Of a DNA stretch of 64,000 nucleotides, positions 8,007-17,565 are shown one piece after another. The position numbers were made by a program, and so were the translations under genes. Position 1 is the stretch's first letter. Every line of letters begins with the position of its first letter. A model generated the notes under the pieces. It did not search any database. It was not told where the DNA came from and saw only the letters and a program-made list of their open reading frames with translations. Source of the stretch: Rhodospirillaceae bacterium LM-1 (GTDB lineage: Bacteria > Pseudomonadota > Alphaproteobacteria > Rhodospirillales > WMHbin7); contig CACUVI010000023.1 in the NCBI GenBank assembly GCA_902725215.1, forward strand, positions 310,803 through 374,802, given 5' to 3'.

Positions 8007-10745
8007 ATGCCCACCACTACCGCTCAGGCCCGCAAGATGGGGCAAGACGTGCGCACGGTGTCCACCTATTGCTATAATTGCGTGGCCGGTCCCGATCCTT
8101 TGAATGTGACCGTGGTCGATGGCGTGGCGACGGAAATCACCCCCAACTTCCAGATGGGGTCCATTCATCCGGCGGGCGGCAAGCCCTGCGTGAAGGCCTA
8201 TGGGCTGGTGCAGAAAACATACAATCCGCACCGCATCAAGCAGCCCATGAAGCGCACCAATCCCAAGAAGGGCATCGGCGAAGATCCCGGCTTTGTGCCC
8301 ATTTCGTGGGAAGAGGCGCTGGACACGGTGGCGGAGCGCCTCAACGAGATGAAGGCCAAGGGCAAGGTTGACGCCACGGGCATGCCGCGCCTGGCCGCCA
8401 GCTTCGGCCATGGCGGCACGCCGGGTTTCTACATGGGCAGTTTCAACGCCTTCCTGGGGGCCTGGGGGTCGGTCGATTTTAGCTTCGGCTCGGGCCAGGG
8501 CGTCAAATGCGTCCATTCCGAACATCTGTATGGCGAGCTGTGGCACCGCGCCTTTACCGTGGCCGCCGATACGCCGCGCGTGCGCTACATCATTTCCTGC
8601 GGCACCAATGTCGAAGTGTCGGGCGGGTCTTGCGCCGTCAGCCGTCAGGCCGACGCCAGGGTGCGCGGCGCCAAGAAGGTGCAGGTGGAGCCGCATCTGT
8701 CGGTCACCGGCGCTTGCGCCGCCGAATGGGTGGCGATCAAGCCCAAGACCGACCCCGCCTTTTTGTTCGCGCTGATTCACGTGATGCTGCATGAAGAGGC
8801 GCGCAGTCGGTTGGACATCGATTTTCTGACCAACCGCACCAGTTCGCCTTATTTGGTCGGCCCCAATGGCTGGTATCTGCGCGATCCCGAGACGGCCAAG
8901 CCCCTGATGTGGGACACGGCCAGCAACAGCGCCAAGCCTTTCGACGCGCCGGGCGTCAGGCCAGCATTGGAAGGCCGCTTTACGGTGGCCAAGGCCATCG
9001 AAATCGGCGCCGACGACGAACGCCAATCGTTCGACAATGTGGAAGGCGTGACCGCCTTCACCAAGCTGGCCGAACATATGAAAACCTTCTCGCCCGAATG
9101 GGCGCAAACCATATGCGACGTTCCCGCCGCCACCATGCGCCGCATCGCGGGCGAATATCTGGACAATGCCTGCATCGGTGAAACGGTCGAGATCGACGGC
9201 GTCAAAGTGCCTTATCGCCCGGTCGCCGTCACGCTGGGCAAGACGGTTAATAATGGCTGGGGCGCTTACGAATGCTGCTGGGCCAGGACCATGCTGGCCG
9301 TGCTGGTGGGGGCCTTGGAAGTGCCCGGCGGCACGCTGGGCACCACGGTGCGTCTGCACCGCAACCATGACAACCGCTTGAAAAGCGTCAAGCCTGGCCC
9401 TGATGGTTTCATGGATTACGCCTTCAACAGCACGTCGAAGGAAGATTGGAAACCCACGCCCACCGGGCGCAACGCGCACAAGCCCTTGGTGCCGCTGGTC
9501 GGCGATTTTCCCTGGAGCCAAGCCTTGGGCCCCACCCATTTCGCCTGGATGTTCATGGAGGAGACGCCCGACAATTGGCCGCGCACCGACATGCCCGACC
9601 TGTGGTTCGTCTATCGCTGCAACGCCGCCATTTCATTTTGGGATACGCGCCATCTGTCCGAGACCATGGCTAGGCTTCCCTATATCGTCGCCTTCGCCTA
9701 TACGGTCGATGAAACGAACTGGATGGCCGATATCCTGCTGCCCGAAGCGACCGATTTGGAGGGCACGCAGTTGATCCGCTTTGGCGGCTCGAAATTCGTC
9801 GAACAATATTGGAAGCACCAGGGCTATATTTTGCGCCAGCCCGCCGTGCCGCCGCAGAACGGCTCGAAGGACTTCACCTGGATCGCCACCGAATTGGCCA
9901 AGCGCACCGGCATGCTGGCCGAATATCATTCCGCCATCAATCGCGGCCTTTTAGGCGCGCCCTTGAAGGGCGAGGGGTTCGATTTCACCTTGCAAGGCGA
10001 TCAGCCGCACGAGGTGGACGATATCTGGAACCGCGTGTGCAAGGCGGCCAGTTCGGGTCTTGACGGCGAGGCTCGCGACCTTGACTGGTTCAAGGAAAAC
10101 GGTTTCGTGGCCACGCCCTTTGCCGAGCTGGATTGGTATCTGTTGCCGACGCTGGAAAAGATGGGGCTGCGCTTCGAGCTTCCCTATCAGGAGCGTTTGA
10201 AGCGCGTGGGCGAGCAGTTGAAGCGCCGTCTGCACGAGAACAACATTCATTGGTGGGAAGAGCAGCTCGAGGAATATCAGGCCCTGCCCACCTGGCACGA
10301 TCATCCGGGGCGCTGGGAAAAGGAACTGGTGCGCCGCGGCGCCAATCCCGACGACTATCCATTCTGGCTGCTGACCACCAAGAGCATGCAATATCACACG
10401 GGGGCCAATGTATCGATCCAGCTGATGCATGAAGTGGCTAAAAATCTGCGCGGCTTCGGCGGGGTCATCATGAATGCCGCAACCGCCGACAAACTGGGCA
10501 TTGCGGAAGGCGATATCGTTGAGTTGGCGACTGTGGACGGCGTGACCCGAGGGGCCGCCATGCCGGTGCAGGGCATTCGCCCCGACGTGATGGTGACGGT
10601 GGGCCAGTTCGATCACTGGGCCACGCCCTATGCCAAAGACATGAATGCGCCCAGCATCAATACCGTGGCGCCCATGTCGCTGGCGCTGACAGACGCCACC
10701 GGCTCGGGCGCCGACGTCTGCCGGATATCGATTAGGAAGGTGTGA
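8007..10745 (+). CDS. Molybdopterin (bis-MGD) oxidoreductase catalytic subunit, DMSO reductase superfamily
   Basis: A 912 aa protein of the DMSO reductase superfamily. The N-terminus has C22-x2-C25 and a later C61 but Pro/Asp where the third cluster cysteine normally lies, so the usual Fe4S4 site is altered. The FVPISWEEAL block near 97 and the C-terminal MGD-binding domain (about 790-905, with STKSMQYHTGANVS-type and GQFDHWATPYA sequences) are clear. A candidate Mo-ligand region is around C168. There is no twin-arginine or other signal, so it is probably cytoplasmic. No iron-sulfur or membrane-anchor subunit gene is next to it. Similar subunits act on aromatic or thioester substrates (PadB, hydroxylase or transhydroxylase types), but I cannot assign the substrate. 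GGAAGGAACC precedes the ATG. Confidence 0.85.
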   Translation: MPTTTAQARKMGQDVRTVSTYCYNCVAGPDPLNVTVVDGVATEITPNFQMGSIHPAGGKPCVKAYGLVQKTYNPHRIKQPMKRTNPKKGIGEDPGFVPISWEEALDTVAERLNEMKAKGKVDATGMPRLAASFGHGGTPGFYMGSFNAFLGAWGSVDFSFGSGQGVKCVHSEHLYGELWHRAFTVAADTPRVRYIISCGTNVEVSGGSCAVSRQADARVRGAKKVQVEPHLSVTGACAAEWVAIKPKTDPAFLFALIHVMLHEEARSRLDIDFLTNRTSSPYLVGPNGWYLRDPETAKPLMWDTASNSAKPFDAPGVRPALEGRFTVAKAIEIGADDERQSFDNVEGVTAFTKLAEHMKTFSPEWAQTICDVPAATMRRIAGEYLDNACIGETVEIDGVKVPYRPVAVTLGKTVNNGWGAYECCWARTMLAVLVGALEVPGGTLGTTVRLHRNHDNRLKSVKPGPDGFMDYAFNSTSKEDWKPTPTGRNAHKPLVPLVGDFPWSQALGPTHFAWMFMEETPDNWPRTDMPDLWFVYRCNAAISFWDTRHLSETMARLPYIVAFAYTVDETNWMADILLPEATDLEGTQLIRFGGSKFVEQYWKHQGYILRQPAVPPQNGSKDFTWIATELAKRTGMLAEYHSAINRGLLGAPLKGEGFDFTLQGDQPHEVDDIWNRVCKAASSGLDGEARDLDWFKENGFVATPFAELDWYLLPTLEKMGLRFELPYQERLKRVGEQLKRRLHENNIHWWEEQLEEYQALPTWHDHPGRWEKELVRRGANPDDYPFWLLTTKSMQYHTGANVSIQLMHEVAKNLRGFGGVIMNAATADKLGIAEGDIVELATVDGVTRGAAMPVQGIRPDVMVTVGQFDHWATPYAKDMNAPSINTVAPMSLALTDATGSGADVCRISIRKV

Positions 10746-10975
10746 TTTTGAACCGGGGACGGCAGAGGAGCGTTTTTTTCTTCAGACGCTCTTGTTATAT
10801 ATTGGCCGCCCGATATAGTCGATGAAGTCAAGCCAACGGCCAAACGCCAAACGCTAATATCGATAAGCCTGTCTGCTGGATCATGAATGCGCCGAAGAGA
10901 AGGACGGCAGATCTTCTCGCGTGTCTTGAATGTTCCCTAAGCAATCCATACGCCTCCAGCCGCGGGTGATTTCAA

Positions 10976-11407
10976 ATGAAGAATCGACCATGGAGCGGAC
11001 GAATGCAGAAAATTCTGGCAATGGCGACGGCGACCGTATTTACGAGTGTTGGGACAGCCAGTGCCGAGTGGGTCAAGGCAACATCCGACAATGACGCCAT
11101 TTCATATTACGTTGATGCCGCCAGCATCAAGAAAGCAAGCGGCTCTCTTTCGGCGTCTATTCTTACGAATAATGTCTACACACCAGCGTCAAAGAACGCC
11201 TCTGCGGTTGGGCTTATACTTGTAAATTGCGAGAGCCGGACAGTTCGCAATCAGCGTGTAACCATATACACCCAACAGATGGGACGCGGAGACGTCGTCG
11301 AAACCAAGGAGTTGGACCAGACAATAAAGATTGGGGCCAATTCCGGCGAACGCTCCAATCAGAATGAGAAGTCATTAGAGGCAATATTCAACTTCATCTG
11401 CCGGTAA
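10976..11407 (+). CDS. Secreted small protein, surface-adhesin E-like
   Basis: A 143 aa protein with an N-terminal export signal; hydrophobic AMATATVFTSVGTASA ends at a likely cleavage site before EWVK. The mature part (W-V near 33, AISYYVDAASIKK, later C and the final CR) resembles the small adhesin-E-like family, short beta-rich periplasmic or surface proteins of poorly known role. Two mature cysteines (near 84 and 142) could form a disulfide. ATG 10976 has a weak ribosome site; ATG 11003 (MQKILAMATA) gives a cleaner signal peptide and may be the true start. It stands alone between the molybdoenzyme and a minus-strand regulator. Confidence 0.65.
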   Translation: MKNRPWSGRMQKILAMATATVFTSVGTASAEWVKATSDNDAISYYVDAASIKKASGSLSASILTNNVYTPASKNASAVGLILVNCESRTVRNQRVTIYTQQMGRGDVVETKELDQTIKIGANSGERSNQNEKSLEAIFNFICR

Positions 11408-11691
11408 CGCGAGTTCGAACGCTGAGAGGGTCAGGCTTTGATTGTTTCCTGATTTTCTATCTCTCCGCCCGCATTCAGCCGCCGCCTTCCAAGCGGCGCA
11501 CAGCTGCACGAAGATGATAAGGCCCTGCGGATGAGCTCATTCGCCCCATGGCGGCCAGCACCTTTGACGACAGAAACTTGTCGATCGTTTGAAATCGGCA
11601 GACACACCCAAAGCGTCGCCAAGGCCGAGGCGTCGGCTCTGATGCGCCTTCTGACCGGCACTTATCTTAAATTGCTGTAACGGGAAATCGC

Positions 11692-12834
11692 CTAAGCCGC
11701 CTTGGCGGCGGCGGGCAGGTCGGCGGAATCGAGCAGCACCTCGCGGAACAGCAGCAACAGGCCGGTGTCGATCTTGCCCGTCATGTCCATCATGGCCTTC
11801 AAGGCCTCTTCGGCGGAAAGCGCCGCGCGATAGGGCCTGCGGTCGGTCATGGCGGTAAAAATATCGACGATCATCGCCATGCGCACCAGCGCGTTGAGGC
11901 TTTCGCTTCTAAGCCCGTTGGGATAGCCGGTACCGTCCAGCCGCTCGTGATGCTGCTCGATGATCATGCGCACCCCCTTGGGGATATCGCTGTTGCGCAG
12001 CAATACCTGCCCCGTCACCGCGACATGCAGGCGCAACATTTTCCAATCATGGTCGGACAGCGGCCCCACCTTGTTCAAAACATCGCCGGGCAGCGCCATC
12101 TTGCCGGCGTCATGCATCAGCCCGCCCGCAGCCAGGATCAGGCGCTCGTCATAGGACAAGCCCATGGCCTGACCGGCCAGCGCCATCAGTGTGGCGGCGC
12201 GCAGGCTGTGAACGAAGGAGTAATTGTCGTGATTTCTAAGGGCGAGCAGGATGTCCTTGTAGCGCCCGTCTTCGATGGCGGCCAGCAGAGGCGTGCAGCA
12301 GTTCTGCACCTGGGCGAAGGGCAGCGGCACGCCGTCGGACAGGCCTTCGGCCAAACCCGCGAACAGATCCAGAGTTCTGGTTAGGGTCAGCTTCGGCTGC
12401 TCCGAAAGCCGTTCCCAGCCGTCTTCCAGATATTGATTGATCAGAGCGGCGATCTTATCGACCAGTTGAACGCGGGTGAAGGGCTTGGCCAAGGTGGCCG
12501 CCACGCCGCGCTTCTTGGCATAGGCCAGGAAGGTTGAATCGACCTCGGCGCTGGTGCAAACCACGACCGGACGCTTGTCTTCCGGCAGGCGCAAAACGGC
12601 CTCAAGGGTGCTTTGGCAGGTCATCGGCTTGACGTCTTCGTCCAAGATGACCATGGCGGGCGACGCCGTGCGCATCCAAGCCAAGGCCTCGTTCGAATCG
12701 CCAAAGGCGACCACGTTGTACAACGTTCCCAGGGCGTGCTTGATATTGGCGCGGTGCGGGGCGCGGGCATCGATCAGGGCAATGATTGACCGGTCATCCT
12801 GACCCGAAAATCCTGCTTCAAGAGAGGCAGACAT
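11692..12834 (-). CDS. Response regulator with HD-GYP domain (second in the window)
   Basis: A 380 aa protein with a receiver-like domain (about 12-135) and an HD-GYP domain (about 205-370). H241-D242 occur in LMHDAGKMALP, and HHERLDGTGYPNGL keeps the GYP signature, so c-di-GMP hydrolysis is likely. The receiver has VILDED and the conserved Lys (LAKPFT) but only one acidic residue in the first loop (LIDARAP), so phosphorylation may be weak. ATG 12834 is chosen because GGAG lies nine bases upstream; the longer reading starts with TTG at 12849. It is on the same strand as the upstream chemoreceptor gene, separated from it by a hairpin, so it is probably transcribed on its own. Its output may affect motility or biofilm, which is inference. 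Confidence 0.9.
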   Translation of the reverse strand: MSASLEAGFSGQDDRSIIALIDARAPHRANIKHALGTLYNVVAFGDSNEALAWMRTASPAMVILDEDVKPMTCQSTLEAVLRLPEDKRPVVVCTSAEVDSTFLAYAKKRGVAATLAKPFTRVQLVDKIAALINQYLEDGWERLSEQPKLTLTRTLDLFAGLAEGLSDGVPLPFAQVQNCCTPLLAAIEDGRYKDILLALRNHDNYSFVHSLRAATLMALAGQAMGLSYDERLILAAGGLMHDAGKMALPGDVLNKVGPLSDHDWKMLRLHVAVTGQVLLRNSDIPKGVRMIIEQHHERLDGTGYPNGLRSESLNALVRMAMIVDIFTAMTDRRPYRAALSAEEALKAMMDMTGKIDTGLLLLFREVLLDSADLPAAAKAA

Positions 12835-13005
12835 ACAGCACCACTCCAATTTTCATCCGTTTTACATCCTCGCGCCGGGCAGGATTTGGAGCAAGTAAAA
12901 AACATATATATGACCTTTTTCGATACGATATGTTAACCCTTTATAAACCTTAGAAATTTTATGACGATTTAAAGACGTTAAAAGGATCGACCACATAGAA
13001 TCAAA

Positions 13006-13038
13006 GAGGGAGGTTCTCGGATCAGAGAAACCTCCCTC
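13006..13038 (-). terminator. Hairpin downstream of the chemoreceptor gene
   Basis: GAGGGAGGTTCTC pairs with GAGAAACCTCCCTC with one bulged base around a short loop. On the minus strand it is followed by TTTGATT, a short T-tract. It is probably a weak intrinsic terminator between the chemoreceptor gene and the HD-GYP gene. Confidence 0.6.
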
Positions 13039-13073
13039 GGTATATGGCCTTGCCCGGCAGTGGTTTCCGGTGG

Positions 13074-15221
13074 TCAACCCGCCCTGAGATGGGCGATGAA
13101 GCGGCTGACGTCTTCGCGCAAATGTTCGGACTGGCCAGACAGGCCTTGCGCCGCATCCAACACTTGGCTGGCGGCGCTGCCGGTCTCGGTCGATGCTTGG
13201 GTGACGCCCGAGATGTTGGCCGACACTTCATTAGTGCCCGCCGAAGCCTGCTGAACGCTGCGGCTGATTTCGGCGGTTGCCGCCCCTTGTTCCTCGACCG
13301 CTGTGGCGATGGCGGAAGCAATTTCGCTGATTTTGGAGATGGTGTTGGTGATGCCCTCGATGCCTTGCACGGCCTCGTGGGTGGCGTTTTGCACGGCGGC
13401 GATCTGGGCGCCGATCTCGTCGGTTGCCTTGGCGGTTTGGTTGGCGAGGCTTTTGACCTCGTTGGCCACCACGGCGAAACCTTTGCCCGCGTCGCCCGCC
13501 CTGGCCGCCTCAATCGTCGCGTTCAAGGCCAGAAGGTTGGTCTGCGAAGCGATGTCGGTGATCAGGCTGACCACCTCGCCGATCTTGGCGACCGCGCCCG
13601 CCAGCCCCTGAACACGCGAATTGACCTTGGTGGCTTCTTCCACCGCGCCCGAAGACACTTTGGCGGAATCTTCCACCCGATGCGTGATTTCCTGGATCGA
13701 GCTGGACAGTTCCTCGGCTGCCGAAGCCACGGTCTGCACATTGGCCGAGGCTTCTTCGGAGGCTGCCGCAACGGCTGCCGCTTGGCGGTGCGTCTGCTCG
13801 GCCATGGCCGACAGCGATTGAGCCGAGGCGTGCAACTCGGTCGCGGAACCGGAAACCGCCGTCACGATGTTCAGCACGCTCTTTTCGAAATTGTCAGCCA
13901 TGTCCAATATCAGTTGGTGTTGCTTTTCCTCGGACTCATGCTTGAGGCGCTCCTGCTCGACCTGCATCTTTTCCACTTCGATCAGGTTTTGCTTGAAGAC
14001 TTCGACGGCGCGGGCCATTTCGCCCACCTCGTCATGCTTGGCCGTATAAGGAACATCGACTGTGCGTTCGCCGGACTTCAGCCGGTTCATCACCATCGTC
14101 ATGGCGGCGATGGGATTGATGATCGAGCGCGAGACAAAAACCGCGACGGCGCCGATGATGAGTGCGATGATCAAAGCCGCTATGATCAGAATTTTGGCCA
14201 TGGCAATGGCCGGTTCATCGATCTCGCCCATCTCGATTTCGGCGATGGCCGCCCAGCGAACGCCCTGGAATTCAAGAGGGCCATAAGCCATAAGCGCTTC
14301 GTGACCGAGATGATTTTTCGCGACCAAGACCGCATCATCGCCTTTGAGCGCCTTTTCGACTGCTTCACTGGATATCTTGCGCTTGAGGATGGTTGGCTCT
14401 TTTTCAAAGCGGGAGTTGGTGCGCATTAGATGGTCGGCGCCGACGAGGTAGGACTCGCCCGTCTCGCCCATGCCGATTGAGGAGTTCATGATTTTGTTGA
14501 TCCGCTCAATCGGCATTTGGAAGATCAGCGCACCATGAAAAGCGCCACCGAGTTCATAGACCGGCGTCGCCATGAAGCTGGCTGGGGCGTTGTCACTCGG
14601 TGCGTAACCCCGGAAATCGGTAAAGGCGACGGTACCCTTCGGCTTGTTCGCGACCTTCTTATAGACCTCTGCCAGATCCGTATCTTTCCATTTGCCGGTC
14701 AGCAGGTTGGTGCCGAAATCGGCTTCCTTATAAACCGTATAGACGACATCGCCGTCTTCATTGATCAGGAATATGTCGTAATAGCCACGCGCTTCCAGCA
14801 ATTGTCGGAACCAAGGGTGATACTTTTTGTGCGCAGCATCGTAAGGCGGATGACCGGACCCGGCATCAAGCAGGTGCTTGCTGCCAGCCTTGTTCGGATT
14901 GTCGCTGATATAGCTTTTTTGCAGTTCCGCGCCAGCTTGTTCGCCGATTGCCCCGTAAGCCTTTTCCATAAATGTGATTGCATCGACCACCATATGGTTG
15001 GTCGCCATTACATGAAGATCTTCCTCAATGAAATGCAGATAGTTCTTAATTTCCGCAATCCGTGCTTCCTGCACAGCCTCAAGTTTATTAAACGCCTCCT
15101 TTTCCAAAGCGTGTTCGGAGCGGTTGAAGGCCACGGCGCTCGTAATCGCCACGCCGAGGATCACCATCCCGACAAACAACAACGGCAGTTTCACGGCAAT
15201 GCGAAGGGAGGGAAGGGACAT
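13074..15221 (-). CDS. Methyl-accepting chemotaxis protein with periplasmic Cache-type sensor
   Basis: A 715 aa inner-membrane chemoreceptor. Membrane segment 1 is about 10-32 ([18 protein letters not shown]). A large periplasmic ligand domain of about 310 residues with Cache-like blocks ([27 protein letters not shown]) follows. Membrane segment 2 is about 347-370, then HAMP, then the cytoplasmic signalling domain (about 450-710) with the hairpin tip [20 protein letters not shown]. There is no C-terminal NWETF-type tether. The start at ATG 15221 is chosen because AGGAG lies six bases upstream and the signal-anchor helix then begins normally; 24 extra in-frame residues upstream look non-coding. 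No che genes are adjacent. The ligand is unknown. Confidence 0.94.
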   Translation of the reverse strand: MSLPSLRIAVKLPLLFVGMVILGVAITSAVAFNRSEHALEKEAFNKLEAVQEARIAEIKNYLHFIEEDLHVMATNHMVVDAITFMEKAYGAIGEQAGAELQKSYISDNPNKAGSKHLLDAGSGHPPYDAAHKKYHPWFRQLLEARGYYDIFLINEDGDVVYTVYKEADFGTNLLTGKWKDTDLAEVYKKVANKPKGTVAFTDFRGYAPSDNAPASFMATPVYELGGAFHGALIFQMPIERINKIMNSSIGMGETGESYLVGADHLMRTNSRFEKEPTILKRKISSEAVEKALKGDDAVLVAKNHLGHEALMAYGPLEFQGVRWAAIAEIEMGEIDEPAIAMAKILIIAALIIALIIGAVAVFVSRSIINPIAAMTMVMNRLKSGERTVDVPYTAKHDEVGEMARAVEVFKQNLIEVEKMQVEQERLKHESEEKQHQLILDMADNFEKSVLNIVTAVSGSATELHASAQSLSAMAEQTHRQAAAVAAASEEASANVQTVASAAEELSSSIQEITHRVEDSAKVSSGAVEEATKVNSRVQGLAGAVAKIGEVVSLITDIASQTNLLALNATIEAARAGDAGKGFAVVANEVKSLANQTAKATDEIGAQIAAVQNATHEAVQGIEGITNTISKISEIASAIATAVEEQGAATAEISRSVQQASAGTNEVSANISGVTQASTETGSAASQVLDAAQGLSGQSEHLREDVSRFIAHLRAG

Positions 15222-15291
15222 GGTCGAACTCCTATAACTGACACGCTGACGCCTGAAAAAGCGCGGCGTGAATAAACAATGAATTGTGTTC

Positions 15292-15320
15292 ATGATTTAT
15301 TCACACGCTGGCGCTGTCAA
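15292..15320 (-). promoter_or_regulatory. Sigma-70-type promoter of the chemoreceptor gene
   Basis: On the minus strand, TTGACA (15320-15315), a 17-base spacer, then AATCAT (15297-15292), a four-of-six match to the -10. Transcription would start near 15285, about 60 bases before ATG 15221. Confidence 0.45.
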
Positions 15321-15610
15321 GTAATATTACTCTAATTATTTCAAATAAATAGTTTTGCCTCTCTGGCAGATCGGGGAAGGGCCTTGAAAAACAAAAATTG
15401 CTCACGCCACGAATGTTATCGGATATTAAATATTTAGCTGGAGCTTCTCTTGAGGTTATTTAGTTCTCCTAATATAATTAAAGTGAAATATTAATTCCAC
15501 TTCATTTGGCGCTGTGTCGCAGAGCCAAACGCAAGCCCATAAAAAGCTGTAGCGCGATAATTGAAGAAGTGGCGATTAAAGATATTCCAGATTTGAATCG
15601 TAAAATTTCA

Positions 15611-15640
15611 TTGTCATTCCCTATCGAAATTTCATATAAC
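15611..15640 (+). promoter_or_regulatory. Sigma-70-type promoter of the dsrE-like/tusA/sqr cluster
   Basis: TTGTCA (15611-15616), an 18-base spacer, then TATAAC (15635-15640); both boxes match five of six consensus bases. It lies 40 bases before the first ATG and its CGGAGG ribosome site. Confidence 0.5.
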
Positions 15641-15680
15641 CGGGACTTCACGTAATTTTCTTCCACGGAGGACATGCCCG

Positions 15681-16079
15681 ATGGCTGCGGCGCCGCTCTT
15701 CATTTTGCTGTGTTCCGGCGAGCACGAAAAGATTCAAATGGCCGCCATGCTGGCCTCGGTGGCGGCGGTTTCCGACCGTCCCGTCCGCGTTTTCGTCAGC
15801 ATGAACGCCATTCTGGCCTTCGAAAAAGGAAAATCGGCCTCCGAGCGCTATCATGGCGGCGAGTTTTCGCGCCTGATCAAGGAAAACAAGGTTCCCGACG
15901 CCATCGAACTGTTCGGCCAAGGCAAGATGTTGGGCGACATGACCATGCATGCCTGTTCGATGGTGATGGATCTTAAGAAGTGGGAACTCGACCATTTGGC
16001 CGATGGACTGTTTGACGGTATGTTGGGCCTGACCAAGTTTCTGGCCGACGCCGAAGACGGCGAATTGATGACACTGTAG
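15681..16079 (+). CDS. DsrE/DsrF-like sulfur-relay protein
   Basis: A 132 aa cytoplasmic DsrE-family protein; the LFILLCSGEHEKIQMAAMLAS start and ...VRVFVSMNAILAF... strand pattern are typical of the DsrE/DrsH fold. Cysteines are at C11 and C93 (MHACSMVMD); the second is in the position where DsrE-like carriers hold persulfide sulfur, though assignment from sequence alone is tentative. The CGGAGG ribosome site is well spaced. It is followed after 14 bases by tusA and then a sulfide:quinone reductase-like flavoprotein, a context that points to sulfur trafficking from sulfide or polysulfide oxidation. Confidence 0.85.
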   Translation: MAAAPLFILLCSGEHEKIQMAAMLASVAAVSDRPVRVFVSMNAILAFEKGKSASERYHGGEFSRLIKENKVPDAIELFGQGKMLGDMTMHACSMVMDLKKWELDHLADGLFDGMLGLTKFLADAEDGELMTL

Positions 16080-16093
16080 GAGAGTTTACGAGC

Positions 16094-16315
16094 ATGCAAA
16101 CGATTGACGCGCGCGGCGCTTTTTGTCCTGGCCCCTTGATGGAACTGATCGCCGCCTTGAAGCTGTCGACCATCGGCGACCAGATCGAGATTCTGTCCAC
16201 CGACAAGGGGTCGGTCGCGGACGTGCCCGAATGGGTTGCCAAGGTCGGGCATAAAATGGTCGGCGTGACCGAAAAGGGCGATCACTGGAGCATCGTGGTC
16301 GAAAAAGCCAAGTAA
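16094..16315 (+). CDS. tusA: TusA-family sulfur carrier protein
   Basis: A 73 aa TusA-fold protein with the diagnostic FCPGPLMEL motif near residue 11, where the Cys carries persulfide sulfur between donors and acceptors. It lacks a second strongly conserved cysteine. TAGGAG precedes the start (ATG 16094). It is co-directional with the DsrE-like gene upstream and the flavoprotein downstream, so it probably passes sulfane sulfur within this pathway rather than serving tRNA thiolation. A second TusA homologue lies at 18199-18423, on the other strand with its own promoter. Confidence 0.93.
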   Translation: MQTIDARGAFCPGPLMELIAALKLSTIGDQIEILSTDKGSVADVPEWVAKVGHKMVGVTEKGDHWSIVVEKAK

Positions 16316-16408
16316 GAGCAGGGCGGCATCTGGCCGCAACGGCTGCCCCAGGGCGCTATCAAGACGCCCATGGTGGCTTGAAACAGGTAAAATCTGGGAG
16401 ATTGAAGG

Positions 16409-17548
16409 ATGGCGAAGAACATTCTGATTGTCGGTGGCGGCTTGGCGGGCACGATCGTTGCCAACGGGCTGTGCCGTCAGCTTGCCCCGCAATTGCGCTC
16501 GGGCGAGGTGGTGATCACCATGCTGGGCACCACAGAAACCCACATGTACCAGCCCGGTCTTTTGTATGTGCCCTTCGGGCGCATCCGCGAGCACGAGCTG
16601 TTTCGCGATCAACGCAAGGTTCTGGACCGGCGCGTGATCTTTCACGTCGATCCGGCCAAGCATATCGAGGTCGAAAAGAATCAGGTGTCGACCGAAGGCG
16701 GACGCACGCTGAAATACGATTATCTGGTGCTGGCCACCGGGTCGCGCATCATGCCCCAATCCATTCCCGGCATGGCCGAGGGCGGCCATTGGTTCTACGA
16801 TCTCGAAGGTGCGCGCAAGATGCGCGACGCTTTGGCCAAGTTCGAGGGCGGCAAGATCATCGTGAACGCCAACGCGCCGCACAAGTGCCCGGTGGCGCCG
16901 CTCGAAATCACCTTCATGCTCTACGACTATCTGAAGGCCAAGAACCTGCTCGACAAGAGCGAGATCATCTACACCTATCCGATCGGCCGCTTGCATGCGC
17001 TGGAACCGGTGGCCTTGTGGGCCAAGCCCGAGTTCGACAAGCTGGGCATCAAGTACGAAACCTTCTTCAATACGGAATCGGTCGATCCCGGCGCGAAGAC
17101 CATCACTTCGGCGGAAGGCGTGACGTTGCCCTACGACCTGCTGGTCACCATTCCGCCGCATCAAGGGGCGCAGGTCATCGTCGATTCCGACCTTGGCAAG
17201 GGCGGCTGGGTGCCGACCAACACCAAGACCTTGCATCGCGACGGTTCGACCAATGTCTTCGTCTGCGGCGACACCACCAACATCCCGATCTCGAAGGCCG
17301 GTTCGACGGCGCATTTCGAAGCCGACGTTCTGATCGACAATCTGGCCTCGTTGCTCACCGAGAACCGCATGGCCCGCGATTACGACGGCAAGGTTTTCTG
17401 CTTCATCGAAACGGGAAGCAGCACGGGCACCTATGTGTGGTTCAACTACACCACGCCGCCCAATCCCGGCCCGCCGTCGCAGATGGTGCATTGGTTCAAA
17501 CTGGCCTACAACCGCCTGTACTGGTTGTCCGCCAAGGGCCTGCTCTAG
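16409..17548 (+). CDS. Sulfide:quinone oxidoreductase-like FAD flavoprotein
   Basis: A 379 aa FAD-dependent pyridine-nucleotide-disulfide-fold enzyme. The dinucleotide site is ILIVGGGLAGTIVA at 5-18, a second FAD segment is YLVLATGSR, and VFVCGDTTN carries the late FAD-binding Asp. C160 in HKCPVAPLE aligns with the conserved redox Cys of SQR-like enzymes; C286 and C331 are further candidates, but the classical three-Cys pattern is not certain. The C-terminal aromatic stretch (WFKLAYNRLYWLSAKG) is amphipathic and could dock to the membrane near the quinone. It probably oxidises sulfide to sulfane sulfur handed to the neighbouring TusA/DsrE proteins. The substrate is inferred from context. Confidence 0.85.
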   Translation: MAKNILIVGGGLAGTIVANGLCRQLAPQLRSGEVVITMLGTTETHMYQPGLLYVPFGRIREHELFRDQRKVLDRRVIFHVDPAKHIEVEKNQVSTEGGRTLKYDYLVLATGSRIMPQSIPGMAEGGHWFYDLEGARKMRDALAKFEGGKIIVNANAPHKCPVAPLEITFMLYDYLKAKNLLDKSEIIYTYPIGRLHALEPVALWAKPEFDKLGIKYETFFNTESVDPGAKTITSAEGVTLPYDLLVTIPPHQGAQVIVDSDLGKGGWVPTNTKTLHRDGSTNVFVCGDTTNIPISKAGSTAHFEADVLIDNLASLLTENRMARDYDGKVFCFIETGSSTGTYVWFNYTTPPNPGPPSQMVHWFKLAYNRLYWLSAKGLL

Positions 17549-17565
17549 GCCACGGAGAAAACAGG

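Larger units (their letters stand above)
15222..15680. other. AT-rich divergent intergenic region between chemoreceptor and sulfur-relay genes
   Basis: About 460 bases without a convincing gene. It is markedly more AT-rich than its surroundings and contains a promoter for each flanking gene (listed separately). The centre (15350-15600) shows only short inverted repeats such as AAGTG/CACTT and no RNA gene I can recognise. Confidence 0.6.

Noticed and set aside
7911-9539. 542-codon open frame opposite the molybdoenzyme gene
   Set aside because: It is antisense to a clear DMSO-reductase-type gene and its product is low-complexity His/Gly/Arg-rich.
11408-11691. Short frames between the secreted protein and the HD-GYP gene (11431-11661 minus; 49 codons at 11531-11680 plus)
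   Set aside because: Neither has a ribosome site or recognised motif. The plus-strand tail looks mildly protein-like and might be a gene remnant, but support is too thin.
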